A stretch of DNA of 14,559 nt from positions 1-14,559 of the forward strand of contig LSKJ01000252.1 of assembly GCA_001557035.1 (NCBI GenBank), written 5' to 3'. Both the position numbers and the translations under genes were made by a program. This document shows, one piece after another, positions 7,626 through 14,559 of this stretch. The notes below the pieces were generated by a model. The model searched no databases and was not told the DNA's origin. It saw nothing but the letters and a program-made list of their open reading frames with translations. Within the stretch, counting starts at the first letter, position 1. Each line of letters begins with the position of its first letter. The DNA is from Rhodospirillaceae bacterium CCH5-H10 (lineage in GTDB: Bacteria; Pseudomonadota; Alphaproteobacteria; Reyranellales; Reyranellaceae).

Positions 7626-8092
7626 GCGACGCCAAGCCAGCCGGGCCCAGCCGTCGCCAGGCCGCGCGGCTGGCGGCGGTCCAGGCGCTCTATCAATGGC
7701 AGGAGGGGCAGGATGCCCCGGCCGAGATCATCGAGCAGTTCCTGAAGGTGCGGACCGGCGAGGCGGGCGAGGGCGGGATGCGCCGCGATGCCGACCGGCC
7801 GCTCTTCAAGGACGTGGTCGAAGGCACCACGACCAACCGGGACGCGCTCGAGGCGATGGTGACGGCTTCGCTGGCGCAGGACTGGACCTGGGCGCGCGTC
7901 GATCGTCTGGTGCGGGCCATCCTGCTCGCCGGTGCCTACGAGCTCGCGCATCGCGGTGACGTGCCGTGGCGCGTCGTCATCAACGAATATGTCGAGATCG
8001 CCCACGCGTTCTATGACAAGGGCGAGCCGAGCTTCATCAACTCCGTTCTCGACCGCGTGGCGCGACAGGCGCGGCCGGACGACCAGAAGTAG
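7622..8092 (+). CDS. nusB: Transcription antitermination factor NusB
   Basis: An all-helical RNA-binding protein that with NusE (ribosomal S10) recognises boxA in rRNA leaders and supports antitermination of rRNA transcription. The 156-residue sequence has the basic N-terminal RNA-binding helix SRRQAARLAAVQALYQWQ. The family core follows as VDRLVRAILLAGAYEL, VINEYVEIAHAFYDKGEPSFINSVLDRVAR. Length is normal. It starts with GTG inside the ribH stop (4-bp overlap) and has no strong ribosome site, so translation probably depends on coupling to ribH. thiL follows after 6 bp. The ribH-nusB-thiL order is conserved across Proteobacteria. Confidence 0.96.
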   Translation: MSDAKPAGPSRRQAARLAAVQALYQWQEGQDAPAEIIEQFLKVRTGEAGEGGMRRDADRPLFKDVVEGTTTNRDALEAMVTASLAQDWTWARVDRLVRAILLAGAYELAHRGDVPWRVVINEYVEIAHAFYDKGEPSFINSVLDRVARQARPDDQK

Positions 8093-8098
8093 GCCGTC

Positions 8099-9085
8099 AT
8101 GGCGCGGGCTGGGCGGATCGGTGAATTCGAGCTGATCGCCCGCTACTTCGCGCCGCTGGCCCGTAGCTTCGGGGGCGCGGGCGGCCTGCAAAGCGACAAT
8201 GCCTTCCTCGCCGCCGACCCGCGGCGAGATCTCGTGGTCAAGACCGACACGATCGTGGCGGGCGTGCATTTCCTGGCCGACGACCTGCCGGCCCGGATCG
8301 CTGCCAAGGCGCTGCGCGTTTGCCTGTCCGATCTCGCGGCCGGCGGCTCGACGCCTTTCGTCTATCAACTCTCTCTCGCCTTGCCGTCGAACTGGACCGA
8401 GGCGTGGGTTGCCGCCTTCGCCAGAGGATTGGCGGCCGACCAGCGGCGATATCGGATCGTGCTGTGCGGCGGCGACACGGTGGTGACGCCGGGGCCGCTC
8501 ACCGTGACCATCACCGCCTTCGGCCGCGTTGCCCGCGGGAAGGGTCTGACCCGTGGCGGCGCGCGGGCAGGGGACGAACTCTGGGTGAGCGGCACGATTG
8601 GCGACGGCGCCTTGGGATTGCTCGCGACGCAAGGCGGGATGCGCGCCCTGACGGTCCGCCAGCGCGCGTCTCTGGAGGATCGCTATCGCCTGCCGCGACC
8701 GCGCTCCACCCTCGGGCCGCGCCTGGTTGGCATCGCGACGGCGTCGGCCGATGTGTCGGACGGCTTGCTGGCCGATGCCGGACATATCGCCCAGGCCTCG
8801 GGGCTTGCCGTCACGATCGAGCGGGACGACGTGCCGCTATCGGCGGCCGCGCGCGCGGCGGTGGCGGCCGATTCCCGGCTCTGGGCGAACGTCCTGGGCG
8901 GGGGCGACGACTATGAACTCGTGATCGCGGTGCCGGCGCGCAAGGCCGCCCCGCTGCAGGCGGCGGCCCGCGCTGCCGGCGTGAAGGTCAAGCGCATCGG
9001 GCGCTTTGCCCGTGGGACGGGCGTCGGGCTGACGGCGTGTGGGCAGCCGATCACGGCGCCCCGCAAGGGATACGTTCACTTCTAG
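8099..9085 (+). CDS. thiL: Thiamine-monophosphate kinase
   Basis: Phosphorylates thiamine monophosphate to thiamine pyrophosphate with ATP, the last step of cofactor synthesis. A 328-residue PurM/ThiL-superfamily protein. It shows GEFELIARYFAPLA, KTDTIVAGVHFLADD, KALRVCLSDLAAGGSTP, LCGGDTVVTPGPLTVTITAFG, VSGTIGDGALGL, ASADVSDGLLADAGHI and LGGGDDYELV. Two usually firm positions differ. The N-terminal acidic motif, normally DDA, reads Asp33-Asn34-Ala (8195-8203), and the usual VNLSDLAA reads VCLSDLAA. The remaining Asp ligands (TDT, SDLAA, GGDT, DVSDG) are present, so activity is likely but the DDA change deserves attention. Start: ATG with AAGTAGG overlapping the nusB stop, spacing 5 nt. It is the last gene of the operon; a short hairpin but no clear terminator follows. 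Confidence 0.94.
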   Translation: MARAGRIGEFELIARYFAPLARSFGGAGGLQSDNAFLAADPRRDLVVKTDTIVAGVHFLADDLPARIAAKALRVCLSDLAAGGSTPFVYQLSLALPSNWTEAWVAAFARGLAADQRRYRIVLCGGDTVVTPGPLTVTITAFGRVARGKGLTRGGARAGDELWVSGTIGDGALGLLATQGGMRALTVRQRASLEDRYRLPRPRSTLGPRLVGIATASADVSDGLLADAGHIAQASGLAVTIERDDVPLSAAARAAVAADSRLWANVLGGGDDYELVIAVPARKAAPLQAAARAAGVKVKRIGRFARGTGVGLTACGQPITAPRKGYVHF

Positions 9086-9101
9086 AGAAGTACACCTTCT
9101 C
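9085..9101 (+). repeat. Short inverted repeat at the end of thiL
   Basis: GAGAAG (9085-9090) pairs perfectly with CTTCTC (9096-9101) around the 5-nt loop TACAC. It begins in the last base of the thiL stop codon and is not followed by a T-tract, so it is at best a weak or processing-type 3' end. A second, looser inverted repeat, GCACGCC 9118-9124 with GGCGTGC 9138-9144, lies before the MFS gene. Confidence 0.45.
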
Positions 9102-9124
9102 ATAGCTGCACTGCGCGGCACGCC

Positions 9125-9153
9125 ATGACGCGGGCAGGGCGTGCGACTAGAGT
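9125..9153 (+). promoter_or_regulatory. Candidate promoter of the MFS transporter gene
   Basis: ATGACG (9125-9130) resembles the -35 box TTGACA, and exactly 17 bp later TAGAGT (9148-9153) resembles the -10 box TATAAT. Transcription would start around 9159-9163, at or just before the ATG at 9163. No Shine-Dalgarno sequence precedes that ATG (AGTGCCGCCCCA), which fits a leaderless or nearly leaderless mRNA. Confidence 0.45.
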
Positions 9154-9162
9154 GCCGCCCCA

Positions 9163-10395
9163 ATGGACGGTTCGATCAAGGTACAGGAAACCCCCGCTGC
9201 TTCCGACGGCCGCATGCCGCGCCGGTCGATGCGCAACATCGCCTTGCTGGCGATCTGCCAGGCGCTGACGCAGAGCAGCAATACGCTGATGTTCGCGTCC
9301 TCGGCGCTGGCGGTGCTGACCATCGTGTCGCCCGACATGCGCATGTGGGCCAACCTGCCGGTCACCATGCAGCATCTCGGCGTCATGCTGTCGGTGTTTC
9401 CGGCCTCGCTGCTGATGATGCGGCGCGGCCGCAGGCTCGGTTTTCGCAGCGGTTCGCTGATGGGCATGATCGGCTCGTCGCTGGCGGCGATCGGCCTCGG
9501 CCTCGGCAGTTTCCCGGTGATGTGCATCGGCGGCCTGTTCCTGGGCTACGCCATCGCCAACATGCAGCTCTACCGGTTTGCCGCGGTCGAGCTGGCGCCC
9601 GGCGCCTATCGCGCGCAGGCGATTTCCTATGTCACGGCGGGCGGCGTGCTGGCCGGCATCGTCGGACCGACCCTGGCACGGTTCACGCCGGATCTCTGGT
9701 TGCCGCTCTTCCAGGCGAGTTTCGTCTCGGTCATCTTCATCCACGTCCTCGTGTTCATCGTGCTGGGTTTCATCGAATTCCCGCAGGTGAAGTCGGAAGA
9801 GACGGCCGGCCCGCAGCGGCCCCTGTTCGAGATCGTGACCCAGCCGGCCTATATGGTCGCCTGCGCCGGCGCCATGATCGCCTTCGGCGTGATGTCGTTC
9901 GTGATGGCGGCGTCGCCGCTGGCCATCGTGCAGTGCGGCCTGAAGGCGACCGAGGCCCCGGTGACGATCTTCGTGCATGTGATGGGCATGTTCATCCCGT
10001 CCTTTTTCACCGGACACCTGATCGCGCGGTTCGGGGTCTTCAACATCATGGTCGCCGGGATCGTGCTGCTGGTGGCCGGTGTCGCGGTGGCGCTCATGGG
10101 CGTGACCGAGTGGCACTTCCGGGGAGCCCTCAGCCTGAACGGCGTGGGCTGGAACTTCCTGTTCGTCGGCGCCACGACGCTCCTCACCACCACCTATCGT
10201 CCGGCGGAGCGGGGCAAAGCGCAGGCCTTCAACGATTTCATGGTTTTCGGCGTCACCACCGTCGCCAGCCTCATGGCCAGCGTCGTGCTGGAACTCCAGG
10301 GGTGGGCGGCGCTGAACTACGTCGCGCTCGCCCTGGTGCTGGTCGCCCTCGTTGTCGTCACCGTCTTCCGCTTGCGGCATCCCTCGCGGGCGTGA
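9163..10395 (+). CDS. Major facilitator superfamily transporter, substrate unknown
   Basis: A 410-residue inner-membrane protein with about twelve hydrophobic segments. Six lie at roughly residues 25-200, then a polar central loop (PQVKSEETAGPQRP), then six more at about 225-405. This is the MFS layout of a secondary transporter driven by proton or substrate gradients. After segment 2 there is a basic turn, MMRRGRRLGFRSG, a weak form of MFS motif A. The segment LFLGYAIANMQLYRFAAVEL and AYRAQAISYVTAGGVLAGIVGPTLAR in segments 4-5 fit a motif-C-like antiporter helix (GxxxGPxxG-like). I cannot name a substrate. The gene lies 77 bp after thiL and has its own likely promoter, so it need not belong to the vitamin operon. 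The start ATG lacks a ribosome site, but no other start nearby looks better; the next in-frame ATG is inside the basic N-terminal stretch. Confidence 0.88.
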   Translation: MDGSIKVQETPAASDGRMPRRSMRNIALLAICQALTQSSNTLMFASSALAVLTIVSPDMRMWANLPVTMQHLGVMLSVFPASLLMMRRGRRLGFRSGSLMGMIGSSLAAIGLGLGSFPVMCIGGLFLGYAIANMQLYRFAAVELAPGAYRAQAISYVTAGGVLAGIVGPTLARFTPDLWLPLFQASFVSVIFIHVLVFIVLGFIEFPQVKSEETAGPQRPLFEIVTQPAYMVACAGAMIAFGVMSFVMAASPLAIVQCGLKATEAPVTIFVHVMGMFIPSFFTGHLIARFGVFNIMVAGIVLLVAGVAVALMGVTEWHFRGALSLNGVGWNFLFVGATTLLTTTYRPAERGKAQAFNDFMVFGVTTVASLMASVVLELQGWAALNYVALALVLVALVVVTVFRLRHPSRA

Positions 10396-10399
10396 GGCC

Positions 10400-10425
10400 A
10401 AGCCCTTGAGTTGACGGGGCTTTTC
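10400..10425 (+). terminator. Possible weak terminator after the MFS gene
   Basis: AAGCCC (10400-10405) pairs with GGGCTT (10417-10422) around an 11-nt loop and runs into TTTTC. It begins 5 bp after the MFS stop. The stem is short and the loop large, so the terminator is plausible but not strong. Confidence 0.4.
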
Positions 10426-10546
10426 CCAGCCGTGAGTTGCGCCGACACGGGCATCATGGCATTTTTCGCGCGCCTCGCACCGGGGGGAGTACAAGCTTCG
10501 GGTCGCGATGCGCTAGAAGCGCTGAAAAAACAATAGGTTAGGAAAA
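10426..10546 (+). promoter_or_regulatory. Leader and probable promoter region of hppA
   Basis: No gene is seen here. The stretch must hold the hppA promoter if the upstream hairpin terminates, but I cannot pick convincing -35/-10 boxes. TTGCGC (10437-10442) with CATTTT (10460-10465) at 17 bp is one weak option. Near the gene, GCGCT-AGA-AGCGC (10510-10522) is a perfect 5-bp inverted repeat, followed by an A-rich stretch and the ribosome site TTAGGA just before the ATG at 10547. Confidence 0.4.
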
Positions 10547-12652
<2,106 letters not shown>

Positions 12653-12675
12653 GCAGGGACAGGAACCTCAAAAGG

Positions 12676-12712
12676 AAAAGCCCCGGTCGCAGGACCGGGG
12701 CTTTTTCTTTTT
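12676..12712. terminator. Bidirectional intrinsic terminator between hppA and bamE
   Basis: A perfect 13-bp stem (12676-12688 with 12693-12705) with the 4-nt loop GCAG; the GC-rich core is CCCCGGTC/GACCGGGG. The top strand continues into TTTTTCTTTTT for hppA, and the bottom strand reads CTTTTCCTTTT for the oncoming bamE transcript. It lies 24 bp after the hppA stop and 19 bp beyond the bamE stop, so it can serve both genes. Confidence 0.95.
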
Positions 12713-12730
12713 GCGGTAAGCGGTGAAACG

Positions 12731-13219
12731 TCAGATGCCGCCGGTCGTCGGCGCGCCCGGGGCGGTTTCCTTCTTCGGCCCGCTGAAGCGGCCGACATTG
12801 CCCAGGACCTGCTCGAGGATCGTGAGCTCCTTGCCGGACGTCGGCGTGATGCGCTGGACCATCTGGATGTCCTGCGCATCCTTCAGGTTATAATTCTTGA
12901 TGGCATCGATGCGGCCCGAGTCGTTGAACGTGACCTGCATCACCTTCTGCTCGACGATCCGGGGCTTCGTGTAGGCCCAGTACACCTGGGTCTCGCTGAT
13001 GTAGTACCAGATGTTCGGATTGAAGGTGGCGACCGCGGAGGGAGATCCGATCAGGCGGACGACGTCCTCGCGGCTTTGCGCGCCGACTTCGAGTTTCTCC
13101 ACCGAACCGGGCGTCGCGGCGAAGCCGCGCTGGTCTACGGTGTCCTCGCAGCCGCTCACGGTGAGGGCGGCGGAGACGGCAAGTACGCCAACGAGGGCGA
13201 GCGGGGCGGTGCGACGCAT
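12731..13219 (-). CDS. bamE: Outer membrane protein assembly lipoprotein, BamE/SmpA/OmlA family
   Basis: A 162-residue lipoprotein. Residues 1-23 are a lipoprotein signal peptide with the lipobox VSGC; Cys24 would be lipidated. Glu rather than Asp follows it, which favours outer-membrane sorting. The domain at about residues 38-112 fits the SmpA/OmlA fold: VEKLEVGAQSREDVVRLIGSP, NIWYYISETQ and VTFNDSGRIDAIKNY. BamE is the accessory lipoprotein that stabilises the BAM complex inserting beta-barrel proteins. A C-terminal extension of about 50 residues (KDAQDIQMVQRITPTSGKE onward, ending in a Pro/Gly/Thr-rich tail) is longer than E. coli BamE and typical of alphaproteobacterial members. The ribosome site is poor (AAGAAG about 6 nt upstream). 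A candidate promoter lies at 13255-13283. Divergent from the bc1-chaperone gene, convergent with hppA. Confidence 0.9.
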   Translation of the reverse strand: MRRTAPLALVGVLAVSAALTVSGCEDTVDQRGFAATPGSVEKLEVGAQSREDVVRLIGSPSAVATFNPNIWYYISETQVYWAYTKPRIVEQKVMQVTFNDSGRIDAIKNYNLKDAQDIQMVQRITPTSGKELTILEQVLGNVGRFSGPKKETAPGAPTTGGI

Positions 13220-13254
13220 GGACTGCTTCTTGGCTTTGCGGGAAGAGGGACTGC

Positions 13255-13283
13255 AAGATGTCGTGATGAAGGGGCGGGGTCAA
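13255..13283 (-). promoter_or_regulatory. Candidate promoter of bamE
   Basis: On the minus strand TTGACC (13278-13283) and CATCTT (13255-13260) are separated by exactly 17 bp. The -35 matches five of six consensus bases and the -10 three of six. The transcript would start near 13248, giving a leader of about 28 nt. The region is the 100-bp divergent gap, so a bamE promoter is expected here. Confidence 0.5.
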
Positions 13284-13319
13284 CCTGTCGCTCTGTGACG
13301 AGTTGGGGAGGAGTTGGTC

Positions 13320-13817
13320 GTGTTCCGCCGCCGCAAACCCGAGGACGATTTCGCCGCCGCCGTTTACAAGCGCGTGGGAGAGCAGGCGCGCTCGGCCGAG
13401 CTGTTCGAGGCGTGCGGCATTCCCGACACGCTGGATGGCCGCTTCGATGCGCTGGCGCTGCACGCCGCGCTGATGATCGACCGCCTGCGGCGAGAGCCCG
13501 ATGGCGAGGTGCTTGCCCAGGCCTTCTTCGACGCCATGTTCAAGCATCTCGACCTGACGCTGCGCGAGATCGGGATCCAGGACCTGGGTGTCGGCCGCCG
13601 CATCAAGATCATGGCGGAAGGGCTGCACGGCCGGGCACTGGCCTATCGCGCGGCGCTGGGCGACGACGGGCCCACGCCTCTTGCCGAGGTCTTGCGCCGC
13701 AACGCCTATGGCGGTAGGTCGCCGGAGGATCCGCAGCAGGTCGCCAGATTAGAGGCCCATGTCCGCGAATACGCCCGATCGCTTTCGGCAACGGCCCGCA
13801 ACGATTTGATAAAGTGA
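13320..13817 (+). CDS. Ubiquinol-cytochrome c chaperone family protein (CBP3/UQCC1-like)
   Basis: A 165-residue protein of the family that includes mitochondrial CBP3/UQCC1, which helps assemble cytochrome b into the bc1 complex. The family core is clear: FDALALHAALMIDRLRREP, LAQAFFDAMFKHLDLTLREIG, QDLGVGRRIKIMAEGLHGRALAYRAAL. The protein has no signal peptide or membrane segment, so it would act at the cytoplasmic face, like its homologues. I choose the GTG at 13320, which has GGAGGAG (13307-13313) 6 nt upstream. The TTG at 13314 that would add two residues directly abuts that site and cannot use it. It is divergent from bamE by 100 bp and followed by yceD after 9 bp. A direct role in bc1 assembly in this organism is inferred from the family; the bc1 genes are not in the window. 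Confidence 0.92.
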   Translation: MFRRRKPEDDFAAAVYKRVGEQARSAELFEACGIPDTLDGRFDALALHAALMIDRLRREPDGEVLAQAFFDAMFKHLDLTLREIGIQDLGVGRRIKIMAEGLHGRALAYRAALGDDGPTPLAEVLRRNAYGGRSPEDPQQVARLEAHVREYARSLSATARNDLIK

Positions 13818-13826
13818 TTTAACAAA

Positions 13827-14411
13827 ATGTCACAAGGCACTGAAAAAACGGAAAAATCGGAAATAGAGCGGCTTGTCGACCTCGAAAAACTGGGCCCGGC
13901 CGGCACGGCGCTCGAGATCACGACGAGCGAGAGCGAGCGGGCGGCACTGGTCAAGCGATTCGGCTTCCTCGGCCTGCCGGCGTTTTCGGCGCGGATGACC
14001 GTCGATCGCAAGCCGGGCGGGCGGATCGTGGTGGAGGGGCGCCTCAAGGGCCGGGTCGTCCAGGCCTGCATCCTCAGCCTCGATCCCGTGACCCAGGAGC
14101 TCGACGATGCCTTCCGGCTGGTTTTTGCAGAGGATGTGGACGAAGAGCGCGATCCCGAGAGCGGGGAGGCATTGCTGAATGCCAACGGAGACGCGCCCGA
14201 GCCCCTCACCGGGAATATGCTCGATGTCGGCGAAATCGCTGCCGAACAACTGTCCCTGACGGCGGATCCCTATCCCCGGCGACCGGGCATCAAGCTCGAA
14301 GACGTGCTGCCCAAGACCAAGGGCGGCGCCCGGCGGGCTGCGCCCGAGCCGCGCCGGCATCCGTTCGCCGGCCTGGCGGCCCTGAGGGACAAGCCACGGC
14401 GCGACCGCTAA
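13827..14411 (+). CDS. yceD: YceD/DUF177 family protein
   Basis: A 194-residue cytosolic protein of the DUF177 family, linked in bacteria and plants to 23S rRNA accumulation and nearly always encoded next to rpmF, as here. Visible family features are GRIVVEGRLKGRVVQACILSL, the LDDAFRLVF strand, and the acidic stretch EDVDEERDPESGE. The segment NMLDVGEIAAEQLSLTADPYPRRPG near the C-terminus is the most conserved part. It lies 9 bp after the bc1-chaperone gene. The start is in an AT-rich patch (GATTTAACAAAATG) without a good Shine-Dalgarno sequence, unlike its neighbours, so initiation may rely on coupling or on an unstructured A/T-rich site. The first 15 residues are Lys/Glu/Thr-rich and probably disordered. 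The molecular function is not established. Confidence 0.9.
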   Translation: MSQGTEKTEKSEIERLVDLEKLGPAGTALEITTSESERAALVKRFGFLGLPAFSARMTVDRKPGGRIVVEGRLKGRVVQACILSLDPVTQELDDAFRLVFAEDVDEERDPESGEALLNANGDAPEPLTGNMLDVGEIAAEQLSLTADPYPRRPGIKLEDVLPKTKGGARRAAPEPRRHPFAGLAALRDKPRRDR

Positions 14412-14539
14412 ACTGTTGCGGTCGTGAAACGTTTTGGCTAGAGAATGCCGCCCGCCGCGCCTGTAGAGCGCGGCTGCAGCTTTTTTGGGGGCACGCCCTG
14501 CTTGCGAAAGCGGGTAGAGCCCTCGTCCTGGAGATCGTC
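14412..14539 (+). promoter_or_regulatory. Structured leader and promoter region of rpmF
   Basis: TTGCGG (14416-14421) and TAGAGA (14439-14444) are separated by exactly 17 bp and could drive rpmF from near 14451. Just after that point is a 7-bp stem GCCGCGC/GCGCGGC (14454-14460 with 14468-14474). The tract TTTTTT (14481-14486) follows 6 nt beyond the stem. This could end the yceD transcript or act as an attenuator. A second hairpin, CCTGCTT/AAGCGGG with one G-U pair and a GCGA tetraloop (14497-14514), lies 25 nt before the ATG. The boxes are weak matches; the hairpins are direct observations. Confidence 0.45.
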
Positions 14540-14559
14540 ATGGCAGTTCCCAAGAAAAA
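14540..14559 (+). CDS. rpmF: 50S ribosomal protein L32 (5' end only)
   Basis: Only the first six codons and two further bases are inside the window, reading MAVPKK. That is the near-invariant start of bacterial ribosomal protein L32. A ribosome site TGGAG (14529-14533) is 6 nt upstream. Identification rests on these few residues and on the preceding yceD gene, its regular partner; the usual next genes (plsX, fabH) would lie beyond the edge. Confidence 0.85.

Noticed and set aside
9100..10494. Long minus-strand open frame (464 codons) opposite the MFS gene
   Set aside because: The translation is dominated by His, Arg, Glu, Asp and Gln, as expected from reading hydrophobic membrane codons backwards. 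The + strand gene has a coherent twelve-helix pattern.
13314..13319. TTG start for the bc1-chaperone gene
   Set aside because: It directly abuts the Shine-Dalgarno sequence GGAGGAG. The GTG at 13320 has proper 6-nt spacing.

Overview
The window is a gene-dense, GC-rich stretch of bacterial chromosome, almost entirely housekeeping. The most likely host is an alphaproteobacterium, perhaps of the Rhodospirillales or a Reyranella-like lineage. The evidence is the gene order rpiB-glyA-nrdR-ribD-ribE-ribBX-ribH-nusB-thiL, a bacterial CBP3-type ubiquinol-cytochrome c chaperone next to yceD-rpmF, a K+-independent proton-pumping pyrophosphatase, and a small DUF6867-like membrane protein inside a liv transporter operon. 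The genus is inference.

Layout: (1) 1-1912, the end of a branched-chain amino acid (liv) ABC transporter operon: 3' part of livF, a small membrane protein, a periplasmic binding protein, and a strong intrinsic terminator. (2) 1913-9085, a compact + strand run of nine genes (rpiB, glyA, nrdR, ribD, ribE, ribBX, ribH, nusB, thiL) with gaps of 2-35 bp or 4-bp start/stop overlaps, so very probably one operon. It covers sugar-phosphate isomerisation, one-carbon supply, control of ribonucleotide reductase, most of riboflavin synthesis, transcription antitermination and thiamine pyrophosphate formation. (3) 9163-10395, an MFS transporter that seems to have its own promoter and almost no leader. (4) 10547-12652, the pyrophosphatase hppA, convergent with a bamE-like lipoprotein gene (12731-13219, minus strand) across a bidirectional terminator. 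(5) 13320-14559, divergent from bamE: the cytochrome bc1 assembly chaperone, yceD (DUF177) and the first codons of rpmF (ribosomal protein L32), cut by the window edge.

The riboflavin genes lack a working GTP cyclohydrolase II: the C-terminal half of the ribB gene product has lost the zinc and catalytic motifs (the RibBX architecture), so the first committed step must be encoded elsewhere. I see no mobile elements, CRISPR arrays, tRNAs or rRNAs, and no clearly new multi-gene system. The items most worth a second look are the overlapping dyads in front of the rpiB operon, the RibX domain, an altered acidic pair in ThiL, the apparently leaderless MFS gene, and the structured leader of rpmF.
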